In this document: positions 9,998-21,017 of the stretch, piece by piece
Position numbering within the stretch: position 1 is the first letter of the stretch
Layout: each line of letters opens with the position of its first letter
Position numbers and translations under genes: made by a program
Assembly (NCBI RefSeq): GCF_963678635.1
Contig: NC_087070.1
Span: forward strand, 36,025,109 to 36,089,108
Reading direction: 5' to 3'
Length of the DNA stretch: 64,000 bases
Source of the DNA: Symsagittifera roscoffensis
Lineage: Eukaryota > Xenacoelomorpha > Acoela > Convolutidae
Notes under the pieces: generated by a model
Told to the model about the DNA's origin: nothing
Databases searched by the model: none
What the model saw: only the letters and a program-made list of their open reading frames with translations

Positions 9998-12317
9998 GAC
10001 AGACATGACGGCGAAATTGAACATGAACACATTGACGTGTCGGGAGGATGCAAGGAAGATGATCGGTGAAAAGGGTCCCACAGTGTCGCGATTGTATCGA
10101 ATACCGGGTGTGGATTGGCTGGTAGCGGGACAGGAACAGTTCAGCTCCGCGACTACGCTCAGGTACGTGGACCTCAATGGATTGCCTCAGGACAATACCT
10201 TTGGACCCTTGAATACTCGATCTCTCACGGACGTCCGTCGGAGAGCCAGAGAGCTGATGCCACCTGCTAGGAAGGGTAAGTTTCTGGCAGAGAATAAGCC
10301 CAACAACAAGCATCACAAGATGTACAGGCAGTTTGCTAAACCACCCGGCCAGGCGCCTGGTGAATATTCGAGAGACTATCCCCGAGCGACCTCGGTGGTA
10401 GGAGACGACAAGAGATATGCAGGACTGATAGCATCAGTCGATGACAGCCTGTTTGCCGCCTATGATCCCTTGGATATGAAGGCTGCCAAATACCTGATAG
10501 TGGCCAGCTCGGATTACCTCTACACGCCCCGTTCTCTCTTTTGGCCCGATGTAATTTTCTTGACGGCGCCTAAGTTGGACTGGGGACAATCAGCAGGCAT
10601 GATGATAAGTGTGCGAAGGGTAGTCAGCATGGAGCCGCAGGTGATAGTGGTTGCAGGCTCGAATGATCACCTGCAGAGCAGAGGGTTGTTGTCCCATCTG
10701 GCGGATGGATCGATCCCGAGCAATGAGGTCATAGGAGAGGCGATAATGACCTTGCTCTCGGCCTTGGATGAGGTAGAAACAACAGTAAAACAACGCTTCA
10801 CTCAAAATGTAATGAAGGTTGTCTTTGTGTTATCACCGGGGTACGCCACATTGCCAGAACCCCTTCAGTTTGTGTATACGATGGTCACAACGATAGCAGA
10901 GGGACGATTCAGCGTGATAAAACCCGCGCCAAACAAAACGGTGGACCCCAACAACTACTACCTATCCCGATCTGAGCTTCCTGCCATTTGGGCTGACATT
11001 TCTAATGCCATACAGGGATTCAAGGATTGTAGCACAACTCGGTTGGTGCCGGATGAAGTCCTGGGGTTAGAGCTGTCCAACTTCGCCAGATTATCGAAAT
11101 TGATGCCGGGGGTAGATGACGATCATTTGTTAGTACAACAGGTGGCTGATGATCTCTGGTTCAGACAAATGGATCATGCGGAGAATGAGCAGGGGAGGAC
11201 GGTTAGAAAAAATATGACATCGGCAGAAGAGGATCTCATGGCATTGGCTTTGCGTACGAAGCCACACACCAATGCATGGTTGTACTTGCCACCGAGATTG
11301 TCTACCTTGGGGGAAGATGCATTCGAGCATGAACCGGCGGTGATCAAAGAGATATACGCGTATCTAAAAAACTTGTTTAATGAGAGGAAGTTAGCCGGGG
11401 GCACGATGTTGCAGTTGATGCAGGACGTGAACACGATGTCATTGGATAAGTTCCAAGCTGATATATTGGCCACGAGGGCACAATATGAACAATCAGACGC
11501 GGTCTTGGGTGGAATGGGAGTGGGATGGACGCCATCCTTCTTGTCAACCTGCTACCCGAGGGCATCCCGGAATCTGATTGCGAGCTTTGTCAAGGATATC
11601 CGGAAACCGTCGATCGGCCTGATATTAGCCTTGTATGTGACATTTGACCACGAGAACTTCACCCAAGCTTTGGCAGACCTGAGATTGGACGGGCTCCTCA
11701 CTCTGATCGCTATGACCTATGGTCGGTTAGGCGATCTGCTCGTGCTGTTGCGATACCCAGAACAGCTTCAGGGAACGAGTCGTGAATTCAACGCGAAGTT
11801 GGAAACCGCCTCGCTCAAAAAGATGAAGGACTGGAGGATCCTCTTGCTCCAATATCTCCTGCAACAGAACAGGAGCGTCACAGGAGAGGATAAGGTGGCG
11901 ACGGACGCGGGTGAATGTAAGCAGTACTGTGGCATGCCCTTGCTGACGGATTTGGCTGTCATGATGCTGATCGATCCGCTGGCTCTGATTCATGGACTAC
12001 GGGAGTTTGTCACGGTGGTGTATGGACCCGTGATGTCATTTGCGTTCCCCGATGTGCAAGTAAAGGCATACAGGAGCTCGGTGTTGTATGTCAACCTAGT
12101 TTCGGTAGTGGATTGCTCCGTGCTGAATTGGGTGGAACAGAAGGAGCCAAGAGGGTTAGCCAGCGACGATAGGCTATTTGGAAGGAGAGCGGAGCCGGGT
12201 TGGGTGTTGATGGACTCCAACAACAACTTTAAGTGCCGAATGGCCGCGAGGACCTTTCCCATGTCCAGTTCGACCCAAAGCTTTGGAATCTGCGACCAGA
12301 GGCCTACGCACACGTGA
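9810..12317 (+). pseudogene. Large block 2 protein with second SGNH-like core, copy 1
   Basis: This is the longest open segment in the window (835 codons); its first 60 or so codons probably lie outside the true frame. From about residue 220, KAAKYLIVASSDYLY and FWPDVIFLTAPKLDW resemble the first strands of an SGNH fold. VIVVAGSNDHLQSRG matches block III. VVFVLSPGYATLP and LSRSELPAIWADISNAI follow, and GVDDDHL could supply the Asp-x-x-His of block V. The rest (residues about 450-835) is mostly helical with no domain I know. Copy 2 matches throughout (23.2-25.96 kb). Role unknown. The partial SGNH pattern may mean a diverged or non-catalytic hydrolase. Confidence 0.7.
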
Positions 12318-13033
12318 AAGAGAACCAGCAAGCGTGGCTTTCCGGGTCCATGGGGCTGCCGGACCAATGCCCTCGATACCCACCGATAAGGAGGATGCTG
12401 ATGGGAGTCACATCTCCCGCAATTGCCCCTCGCATCGGAGCGGCTCGTGATGCGGAGAAGAGAATGCTTAAGTGGAGTGAAGGGATGGAGCCAAGCTTCA
12501 TCAGTTGGAACGTTGCGGCCATGCGTACGTTTGACTTCACATTTTCAGATGCTTGGAGCCGGAAGAAAATCAAAGCATCACCTTCCAGGAAACCAGAGGT
12601 CTCGACTGAGGTGTGGAATGATGTGTATACACCTGCAGATGATCTATCAAGATTGAAGTGGTCAGGGGAGGTGAAGGTAGTAATCCTGGAGGTCGCAAAA
12701 GAGTGCAGAGGAGGCACGTACATAACGGTGGATGATCTGGCGCCACATGGCGAGGAGTCGGTAGAATTCCTAGTGAACGATGAGTTATTCTACCATGCAG
12801 GGGATCTGACCGTACCGGCACGGCCGGACTCGGGCATGGATATGCGACAAGGCCCTTTGGGATCTAAGCCAAAACCAGACACGAACAATGACGAGCGGAT
12901 GGATCAGGACAATGATCACATGGAGGAAAAGGGAGAGAAGTCGGGTGAAATGGACCTAGGAGCATTGGAGAGAGACTTGCTGGAATACCAGTTTAGTGAA
13001 GACGACGACGGTGAAGTCGATGGGAATCGATAG
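12233..13033 (+). pseudogene. Unknown block 2 segment, copy 1
   Basis: 266 codons. The first half (FDPKLWNLRP, PPIRRMLMGV, EKRMLKWSEGMEPSFISWN) matches the C-terminal part of the 23,177-24,322 segment of copy 2 (FPKLWNLKPY, FLLIRRMLFGAD, RRLEKFSEMMDPCF). The C-terminal third is very acidic. It overlaps the end of the preceding large open segment. No domain, signal peptide or membrane segment is seen. In copy 2 the matching sequence is continuous with the large protein, so it is probably the same protein's C-terminal part. Confidence 0.55.
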
Positions 13034-13036
13034 CTG

Positions 13037-13735
13037 ATGACACCATCGTCTTTCATGTCCCCCGCAAAGGAGGCGCTGGCCATCTTATCCTCAGGGGAGC
13101 CAACAAGTCTGGCAAAGGACTACCGGAGGAGGGACCTACAGAAACTGCTCCATGAGTCACCAAGGAGGAGGAAGATTGAGGAGAATATGAGGGCATCTTT
13201 CCTGAGCACGCTACCGGAAGAGGAGTGGGAAAGATACCAGAGTGAACTTGAACGTGAGACGGAAGTAACCTGGAACCGAGTGACTTCCATGGAGAGGACA
13301 TGGAAGGTGATACGCAGATACGGGACGCAGTCCATCATGAAGGTGGGATTAAACCAACTCATCATGCGCGAGGTTCTGGAGAAAATAATGAACTCCGTAG
13401 AGTCTGATGTTCTGACCAAGTCAGTTACAGAGGACAGTGCCGATGATCAGCAGATCACGAGAAAGTTACCCGTCAGACGAGCTAAAAAAAGGGCTGAAGC
13501 GGTTAAAGGGAAAGACCGGAAGCAGAGCCGTGAACCAGAAAGTGGCGAAGTCAAAAGCCAGCACAGTGGTGGCCTCCTTGGCAGGAGTAGCTCATTCAGG
13601 CGAAAGTGGGCAAGGAGATGGTTCGATGCTGGCCGGGGGAGAAAAAGAGAACCTGATACCCCCTATGTTATTGGCAGGTTTGACCAGAACGGCCACGAGG
13701 TCAAAGAAAAATGCACGGACTCTGGCGGATACTAA
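13037..13735 (+). pseudogene. Unknown basic/helical block 2 segment, copy 1
   Basis: Helical, charged protein. It contains MERTWKVIRRYGTQSIMKVG followed by LNQLIMREVLEKI, matched in copy 2 by AWTLVQSYGNQSILKIG and LNRPLMREVLDKL (22.7-22.8 kb). Downstream it is highly basic (RRAKKRAEAVKGKDRK), which would suit nucleic-acid contact or nuclear entry. Function unknown. Confidence 0.55.
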
Positions 13736-14057
13736 GCTGGAAATGGAGGTCATCAGTCAGTGTGGATCTGGAGGACTTGATGATTACAAGCCCTCGCGAA
13801 CCAACATGGCCCGTATGAAGCTGGAGGGACAACTCGACGTGGTCGAGTATAGTCGAATCACCGTACCAGACTCAGTACACGTGGGGGATCCGGCAGGGGG
13901 TTATGTGGAGATGCTGAAGGCGAGGAATTCTGCGAGAGGCCACCTGATGGCTTGGAACGAGAAGCAAGCCATGCAGGAGTATCTGAGGGAGCTGATGGAG
14001 AACTCCAACTTGAACAGGAAAGAATACGGCACGGTGATGTCCTCGGAAGCGAACTAA
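13437..14057 (+). pseudogene. Unknown block 2 segment with conserved C-terminus, copy 1
   Basis: Residues from about 70 on (IPPMLLAGL, LEMEVISQCG, VEYSRITVPDSVHVGDPAGG, NSARGHLMAW) match copy 2 at 22.0-22.4 kb (VPPILIAGL, LEMEILSQCG, VEYNRLTVSETVSIDEPAGG, NSARGHLIAL). This is a well-conserved patch. The N-terminal part overlaps the preceding open segment in another frame. No known fold is recognised. Confidence 0.6.
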
Positions 14058-14123
14058 ATTGGCCTGGAAAGACTGCTAGAGATCACATGGAGGGCGGCCC
14101 ACTAAAGATACTTTGACGAGACG

Positions 14124-15032
14124 ATGCATGCGCCGGCGACGGTGGCAGCATACCTAGCTTATCTATGTACCAGAACTGACTTGCAGGTACGATTGGCCTG
14201 GTGTTTGATGGGAATTAAGAAGGAACATGAATCAAAGGAACATGAATTGGAATTGATGGAAGCCCTGCGAATGTTGATTTCTAGAGACGCTTTTGCAATA
14301 GCCTGGGCTAAGCGTAAGGATGCCCTTTGCTTTTTAAGGTTCCTGGTGGATCGTATCCCCACTCATGTATTGGGAGAATGCATAAAAACCATTCGGCAAG
14401 GGGCAGTTGATGGTGAACGAAACTTCCTGAGGGCACTCCTGGAGCTGTATCAGGACATGCCGCTGGCCATACCGAACAAGGAGTCAAACGATATGGAAAG
14501 CTACCGCCGGTTGGAAGAAGTGAGAAGGTATTCCAACAAAGAGTTGAAAGTGAGCAGGGAATTAATTGAAGCGGTCAGGGGACAAAAAGTCTATGCAACA
14601 TTGGGAAAGTTGAAGTCGTTCCAATATGTGTCAGGCATACCGGGTATGGCGTATAATCCCTTCGTGAATGAGGAAGCCAGGGAAGCGTACTTCGACTATG
14701 AACAAGTTATAGTACTCGATTTCTGGGTAGAGCGAGTCATGGAAACTGGCATGTTGATGGTGGAACAACCCAAGCTGGGTATTGTTTTGGAGGAACGAGT
14801 GGTAGAACCCTCGGTTCCCGAGTTGAAGGGGCAAGTGAGTTTTGATTGTGGTTCTTGGGACGGTCCCTTAAAAACCAGCTTAGTAACCATGTGGGAACTC
14901 ATGAAGCCTTCTTGGTGTCCACATTCAAACGCCGGTTTGATCTGGGATATGACGGCGGATATTACGTTGGACTTAGATGATGACGCGAGTTTGCACGATC
15001 TGGCCATGATACACCATCTGCTGGCCATATGA
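14124..15032 (+). pseudogene. Unknown conserved helical protein, block 2, copy 1
   Basis: 302 codons with long-range similarity to copy 2 (21,018-22,057). Shared phrases in order are CTRTDLQVRLAWCLMGI, AKRKDALCFL, LRALLELYQ, RYSNKEL, YVSGIPGMAYNPFVNE, FDYEQ, and SLVTMWELMKPSWCPHSNA. It is a mainly helical soluble protein without a signal peptide or membrane helix. The two-copy match over 300 residues makes it a certain coding unit, but I cannot assign a function. Confidence 0.7.
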
Positions 15033-15269
15033 GTGACGAAGCAGAAAAACAACCCATCCACGGAACCATCCGAGGGAAGTACATCGAGTGACTGGCTGAG
15101 ACAGGGCACCTGTCTAGCTCACAATAGTGGAATGGACGGACATGTATGCAACTCGGAATATTGCTTGATTACGCTGAACGAGCAGCATCGCCAATTGGTA
15201 CAACTGTATGGAAGGTTGAGCATGTCAGATAAGAGTGGAATGGAGTTGATCCGGACTGTCTTGGGGTGA
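15033..15269 (+). pseudogene. Short Cys-containing segment, block 2, copy 1
   Basis: 78 codons with PGTCLA-like and HVCNSEYCLI phrases and NEQHRQLVQLYGRLS, which resembles KQHKQLTTLFGNIV in copy 2 (about 20.84 kb). Copy 2 also has SGSCLAEVCG upstream (20.9 kb). It probably links the preceding protein to the next one. No domain known. Confidence 0.45.
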
Positions 15270-15445
15270 AGGAAGTGAACTTGATCACTGCCTTGGGATT
15301 TTGCAGCTTGACGAGCTCGATAGAATCACCTGAACGCCTAGAGCGTGCCCATGAGCTAGTGACGTCCCTCAGTGTGGAAGTATTCCCTGGAGCACTACAG
15401 ACAGAGCTGAAGACCTGAGGCTGGCGAGAAGCTCTGGAAAATGAA

Positions 15446-16654
15446 TTGAATTTGAAGGATAGTGAGGCCTATCATAGACCTGTGGGCTCGAGATATCTGG
15501 TGGGTTCGAGCTCTGCACCATTTTGCAATAGTAAATACCCTACGCACATGGTGGTGATGGATGCGAGGACACAGCAGGTGTTGGTCGACCAACTCTTTTC
15601 CGTGCCAAAGTGCGTGAGGTTGGCCAGGATATCGGAAATGTCGCATGATTTATTGGCGAAGATCATTCGGGCCGTCCCGAAGAGATCTGAAGGCGAGTTG
15701 CAATTCGTAGTGGGTGAAGAGTTCATGAGATTGAACGAGGGTAATGTGAGTGAATTCCAGAAGCAGAAAGCGAGTGGAGCGTTACCCACTGAGTTCCCCA
15801 CCATAGAAGAAAAGGACGAGGTGCATAGAATAATAATGGAAATGGAACCGTTGCTGGGAGCCTCAGGGTATCGGACCCGAAGGAACATACTAATGACCCA
15901 TGTGGAGTATCCTTGCCACTGCCTGGCGCAGACGTTGTGGTACCCCAAACGCGGGAATCTAGTGTTAGTGTGGGACGTGGAGGAGTTGTACTCCACGGGA
16001 ATGCCCGATCAAAATCAACAAGTGTCGATCGTGGTGGTGAGTGCCATGCTGGCGGTGAGATGGTTAGAGGCCAACGCGGGCACAAGCGAGCAGGAGACGG
16101 CCGTGCCGACTCCTGAGCAGCTAAGCAACGTGAAGAGGAACCGCAACTTAGATCTTTTCAGAACCACCTGCAAGATTCTGAGAATATCCAAGGCCATTGA
16201 AAGAATATGGTCAAGGCAAAGATTGATGCCTTGGTTCCGTGCGGTGATGACTTCATGGATGTATGAACGCGCGAAGCGTCATATGTCTAGGAACACGGAA
16301 GCCTATCAATCTTTCCAGCTTGATATAGGACCGGGAGCCTATAAGAGAGCGTTCTTAACGCACCGAAACGCTGTTACCACGGCGGTGAAGCGAATAGCTG
16401 GAGCACCTTGCGTAACTGAAAATGAAAAGAGAGAGGTCTTACGAGCTGACCTAGAACGGAATGTGAGCCTGTGTCTTCACAACAGCTTTTGCAGGAACCG
16501 GGAGCAAAAGGTGAATGTGGACTTGCTACCTTGTTGCAAACCGAGGTTGTTGGAACAGGAGAGTTGGAGGACAGCCGGCAACTCCATGGAAATGTTGGAA
16601 AAAGTTCTAGAAGACGGTGAAACTGAAAATCAGGATGGAGAAGCAATGGAATAA
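15446..16654 (+). pseudogene. Unknown C-terminal block 2 protein, copy 1
   Basis: 402 codons. The N-terminal 120 residues (YHRPVGSRYLVGSSSAPFCN, VDQLFSVPKCVRLARISE, AVPKRSEGELQFVVGEEFM) match copy 2 at 20.2-20.6 kb (YHRPTGARYLKGSTLAPMCK, VDQAFSAPKCVRIARMSE). The rest has no counterpart because copy 2 ends near the LINE sequence. Several Cys and basic helices are present (TSWMYERAKRHMSRN), and the C-terminus is acidic. Function unknown. This is the last open segment of copy 1. Confidence 0.6.
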
Positions 16655-18091
16655 GGAAGACGTAAACGAGAGAGGGAGAGAAGGAGAAAAACTTGATTGT
16701 CTTTGTGTGCTAAAACTTAAACTAATCAACCAAGCTGATTATTGAAACTGTTAAACTTTTTGTTTTGATTAAGTTGGGTCAGACCAGACTTTGAAAGTTG
16801 TTGCAATTGTTGAAATTGTCGAAAGAAAATTTTAGTTGTGCTACTTATGTATAAATATAGAACATAGGTGAGTATATTTACCTATTTAAACATGACTGAT
16901 GTTTTTAACCTGTGTAAGACACGTGTTCACTGTGTGGCGACCTGGTAAGTTGGGGTAAACTCGCTCGAAGAGGGCGAGTAACTCAATAACTTTCCTAGCC
17001 ACAGAGTTTCTTAGTTTTAGTATCAAAGAGGACCGCATAAATAACTGATTATACTTGGTGAGTGACATTAAGTTAATTTTAATGGGTGCATGGCCGTGCC
17101 ACGTTCCAATTTTTTAATCAGCAAGAGAGAAAAGAAGTTTTATGGCAAGATGACGTAAGTAGTCAGAAAGGCAATTTTATCTAGGACACTCCTCATGGTG
17201 CAAATTTTGTGAAAATGTTGGGAGGCAGTGAGATGTAGTATGATGCCATTTGTGACACGTAGTGAGTTGAGGTGGATTAGATAAATTTCATTTTCTAATG
17301 CGATTTGTAAGATTGATTATAGAGAACTGGAACACTACTTGACGATGACCCGGTGTTATGCGATCAATAGGGACATTGATGTGGACTGTCCGGGTAGTAT
17401 GTGCCATTCGGCCAGATTGGCACAGCGCAACCTTCCGGCAAAGCACGAATTAGGGAAAAAAGGCCTTAACAACGAAAAAGTGCTTGAAAGGAGGGTCGAA
17501 ATATTCTAGAATTTTCTATTTTCAAAATTTTGATTGACGAACGGATATTTCACAGAAATACGAAAAACGGCCATTTTGACCGAAAAAGTTGAGAAAAGAG
17601 AACAACAGCAAATATAGTGAAAAACAGTCGCACGTTGACACAGAAAAACGAATCCTCTTATCGTGACAATCACGCACGATAAGACCCTTAGCGGAAGAAG
17701 ATAGTGGGGAAGGAGGCTTCGGTGGAGAAGTGGTGGAGAGCAGTACTCTCCCGTGCCACGAATTGGGAGAGATAACGACGTTATCTCGAGGAAATCATGG
17801 AAGCGGAGGCTTGGTCCCCCAGAGACTAATATATGGTGAAAGACTGTAGTAAACTAACTTTTTAGCTACTCTGATGCCATAGTACTTTGAATTGACACCG
17901 GTATTACTTGATATTTTAGAATATGAGTAGCTAGGAAGAGGAAGGAGTCAATCCATCTCCAATGGATTTAATATAGAACTGTCACCAAAAACATGTTAAA
18001 ATAGGGTATTCGAGCCGTGTTTTTAATAGCAATCACGTAGTCTGAGGATCCGAGACTCAGCTATGTGGTTGTGTTCGCATGTAAACGAAAA
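16655..18091. other. Noncoding region between the two large elements
   Basis: No open frame or domain of note. It holds two perfect hairpins: 17,656-17,684 (10-bp stem TCTTATCGTG) and 17,769-17,787 (8-bp stem GAGATAAC, loop GAC). The phrase CAATCCATCTCC at about 17,950 has a partial match (TTCATCCATCTCCCATCG) near 62,221. It could include the 3' untranslated part of copy 1; no LTR is recognised. Confidence 0.45.
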
Positions 18092-19863
18092 CTGATCAAA
18101 AGTCTTTTGACTGATGGCCTAAAAATAGTAACTTTTTACTTAGCCCTAAACAGACCAGAAAATCAACTGGCAAGGTCGAGACGGTGAAAAACGAGTAGAA
18201 TTAAGGTAACTGACGCCTGCCAGTCGTTAATAGGTACTTTTTCTACGCTCCGTCGCTGTGTAGTATTTGGGCGAATGTTACACAAGGCATCTTTTGCTCC
18301 TACTGCTGAGGCTAAGAAAGCGGGTAAAGCGAGTAGACGAGCGGAAGAAACGCCCAAGCCACCTTTGGCTGCCGGGAGAACTGCTTGTAAAAACTGGATA
18401 TCATCCATTTTCACGTTAGTGACCTTGCATAACGAATTTCTTAGTAATAAATCGTAGCGTTCCAAAAAATCATTTTGCAAAAAACAAGGGCTCGTACGCA
18501 AAAAATATAGGAGTTTTGGCATGCTAAAGCAATTTTTCAGGAGGTAAAAACCATAATGGGCGTCTAGTTTGTCAATAACTTCCGAGATTTTTTCAAGCTC
18601 CTTAATTTTTCGTCGAGCAATTATTTTCGGCAAAGTTCGACGATTGGAGATCCTAAAATGAGGAGTTCTTCTTTTGTTTTAATTTTGATTTTGGGGCATA
18701 TTTTTCGAAATTGTGTTAAAATTGAATTATACCGTGTACTAGTAGTCGGTCCCAAAAAACAAAGTTCGCACTTCGCAGTGTTCAAGCTCAGGCCGTAAAT
18801 TTGTTCCAATTTCAGAATGTTTTTAAGGTCCCGGAGTACTACCTTATAGAGTAAAGTTCGCCGATTGGAGATCCTAAAATGAGGAGTTCTTCTTTTGTTT
18901 TAATTTTTATTTTGGGCCATATTTTTCAAAATTGTGTTTAAATTGAATTATACCGTGTACTAGTAGTCGGTCCCAAAAAACTAAGTTCGCACTTCTCAGT
19001 GCTCAAGCTCAGGCCGTAAATTTTTTCCGATTTCAGAATGTTTTTAAGATCCCGGAGTACTACCTTATAGTCTTCGACTAAATTCCCATCATCTAAATAC
19101 CAGATGTTAATTTTCGACTCCAACTGTTTGACTAGTGTATGAACTGTTTCCGCAAAAAGGGGTGGGGCTTCAGGATCACCTTGCTGAGTTCCGTCTTCTG
19201 ACATTATGACAGAGCTTCCCTAAAAAAGGTAACTAGGTTTACCATATGCGCAATGGGTGTAATTATACAATTCGGGGCGATTTGATCAAACATGATTCAG
19301 CATTGTTTCTCTGTTTAGAGAGTTACAGGAATTCTTAAAATCTAGTTTTAAAAGAACAGTGCATTTTGGATTGTCGTCGCGTTCAATTAGGTTTCGAAAC
19401 GAGTGCGCAGCTATTTCTGCTCCTCGTTTGGTACCGCATCCTACCTGTACGTTTCCGAAAAAATTTTGTCGCTCGGAGAGGGCCTTGCTTCCAGCGCATT
19501 TAGACGCGATACGTCTCAGCGTGTTGCCTATGGCAATCGGTCTCAACCCTCCGTCTATCTTTATGAGGGCGATAAGCTTTGAGCCAAAAAGAAAGGTCCT
19601 TGTGGTTCGGGTATTTTGCCATCTACTATGAGGTTTATCAATTTAGTAAGCGATTTCAGAAAATTAAGTCCTGCACTGCCATTCGACTTACTAACAAGAT
19701 CTTTGAAAACTTGAGGAACTTTTTTTTGTTCAAGACGTGCTGCTGATCTATTCGGAAAGGACATTATCGCTTTGTATAAGTCAAAATCGGTTACGAAAAA
19801 ACTATCCATTTTTTCTGGATTTGGAGCTGCAAATTTGGCTCGCTGAGGGTGCTTAGACAACAA
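18092..19863 (-). mobile_element. LINE-like element fragment with YLDD reverse transcriptase
   Basis: Read on the - strand, the order is: a pre-RT region (KKVPQVFKDLVSKSNGSAGLN), the RPIAIGNTLRRIASKCAG block, motif A LLKLDFKNSCNSLNRE, motif B' EDGTQQGDPEAPPLF and motif C IWYLDDGNLV. A C-terminal region ending NDWQASVTLILLVFHRLDL and a short 3' untranslated tail follow. This matches the metazoan RT family with QQGDPxxPLLF and YLDD. The 5' part, including any endonuclease, is not seen. Frame changes between segments (19561-19863, 19286-19546, 18938-19204, 18621-18809, 18163-18633) show it is dead. It abuts the 3' end of large element copy 2. Confidence 0.85.
18632..19073 (-). repeat. 221-bp tandem duplication inside the LINE RT
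   Basis: The block starting AAAGTTCG at 18632 and ending CTACCTTATAG recurs at 18853, so it is two direct copies of 221 bp. Both encode the YGLSL-(S/N)-T-x-KCEL-x-FLGPTTS stretch just after the YLDD motif. 221 is not a multiple of three, so it disrupts the frame. The copies differ at about a dozen sites, so the duplication is not recent. Confidence 0.85.
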
Positions 19864-20140
19864 TTTATTAAATAATCAGAAGGTCGAAAGTATCATAGTA
19901 CTGCTCAAGGTTACAGTCAAGAGTCCCTTCAGCACATTATCCAGTCAAAATCCTCGGAATTTTCTAGATATGGAAGAGTAAAGTATAATGTGAATAGAAG
20001 TAAAGAGAGTCAGATGGTAGCGAATCAAGCCAACCAGATTGAAAAAACTAACAACTGCACAGAAGAAACCGGAGTTGAGAGTGACTCAAAAATACTGACC
20101 TGATATGAGGCTACGGGTCTATCATTCACTTATATGAAGC
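19864..20140. other. Junction between the LINE and copy 2
   Basis: About 280 bp without a clear domain. The 3' coding similarity of large element copy 2 to copy 1 fades around 20,140-20,220. The LINE reading begins at 19,863. The stretch may hold decayed 3' coding sequence of copy 2 or the lost 5' part of the LINE. Confidence 0.4.
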
Positions 20141-20218
20141 TCTTCCACTTACGCTTTCCCGACGCTTCCAGTAGTGGTTCCACTTCCATCATCACTCGGT
20201 GGACTTCACCATTCTCTT

Positions 20219-20854
20219 CTACTGCATTGTAATTTGTGACTGTTGATCCTTTTGCTTCTGTCTTTCAAAGTCACTGAAGTTTCTACTGGCGTATCCCATA
20301 AACTTCTTTCCCAGTATCGATTCTAATTTCTCTTTGGTTCTCTCTGGAACTGCTGAGAACATTTTGCACAGTAACTTGTAAGATTTTTCCGACATTCTCG
20401 CTATTCTTACGCATTTTGGCGCTGAGAAGGCTTGATCCACGATCGTTCTCGTACTTTTCACATCCACCGCTACAAAATGCAATGGGTATCTGCTCTTGCA
20501 CATTGGAGCTAAAGTTGATCCCTTTAAATACCTCGCTCCCGTCGGTCTATGATAGGTTTCACTGTGCCTGATGTTCATTTCTACCACGCTCGCTTCTCTC
20601 CACTTTCCAATATACTTTTGCTCGGTTTGCAAAACTCCCGGCAACATTTCTACACTGATTGTCGTGACCATCTCATGCTTTTGTTCTAGATTCAATAGTG
20701 ACTCTAAAGAACCAAACATGCTGTAAAACCATAGTTCAGTCACTAGATTCACGTCGGTCTTTCCATCGTAATCTGCAATCAATTCCGTTTCCGTTTTCGC
20801 CTTCATCACAATGTTCCCAAACAATGTTGTCAACTGTTTGTGTTGTTTCTCCAC
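20219..20854 (-). pseudogene. Block 2 C-terminal protein, copy 2
   Basis: Matches the 15,033-15,790 region of copy 1. Shared phrases include YHRPTGARYLKGS, VDQAFSAPKCVRIARMSEKS and AVPERTKEKLESILGKKFM. The segment 20736-21014 upstream carries PGWGPEDWVKSGSCLAEVCG and may belong to the same protein. Function unknown. It is the last recognisable part of copy 2. Confidence 0.6.
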
Positions 20855-21017
20855 AGACTTCTGCCAGACAGCTACCAGATTTAACCCAGTCTTCTGGTCC
20901 CCAGCCAGGCAACTCCACTTTGTCTTCCCCGTTGCTCTTAGAGGCAGTCATCATCAAATTGTAATTGATGTTCAAGTCACGCAAATTAAAGTCTGTATTC
21001 AATTCTCGCTGCACGAC

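Larger units (their letters stand above)
1045..16654 (+). mobile_element. Giant Ty3/gypsy-like LTR element, copy 1 (fossil)
   Basis: Parts recognised in order are a gag-like N-terminal region, the linker that lies between RNase H and integrase in relatives, integrase, an acidic linker, a macro-domain-like module, a short structured noncoding gap, and a 9-kb second block. The second block holds a coiled-coil protein, SGNH-like domains and several unknown proteins. No protease, reverse transcriptase or RNase H was recognised in this copy. It is broken at roughly ten or more places. The whole plan after integrase is repeated in copy 2 on the other strand, which is strong support that it is one element. 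No downstream LTR was found; the 3' limit is taken as the last open frame. It is old, judged by its divergence from copy 2. Confidence 0.8.

Noticed and set aside
12304-12723. Antisense open frames facing block 2, for example 139 codons here and 174 codons at 15,472-15,996
   Set aside because: They mirror real coding frames on the + strand and have no domain or counterpart in copy 2.
7884-16654. Bacterial or phage operon of tightly packed genes
   Set aside because: No ribosome binding sites; the block follows gypsy integrase in two copies, and the segments are parts of a broken element.
7884-16654. Envelope gene region of a retrovirus-like element
   Set aside because: No signal peptide, fusion peptide-like stretch or membrane helix was seen in either copy.
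16655-18091. Downstream LTR of copy 1
   Set aside because: No match to the minisatellite region at 1.0-1.6 kb or to the three LTR units was found.
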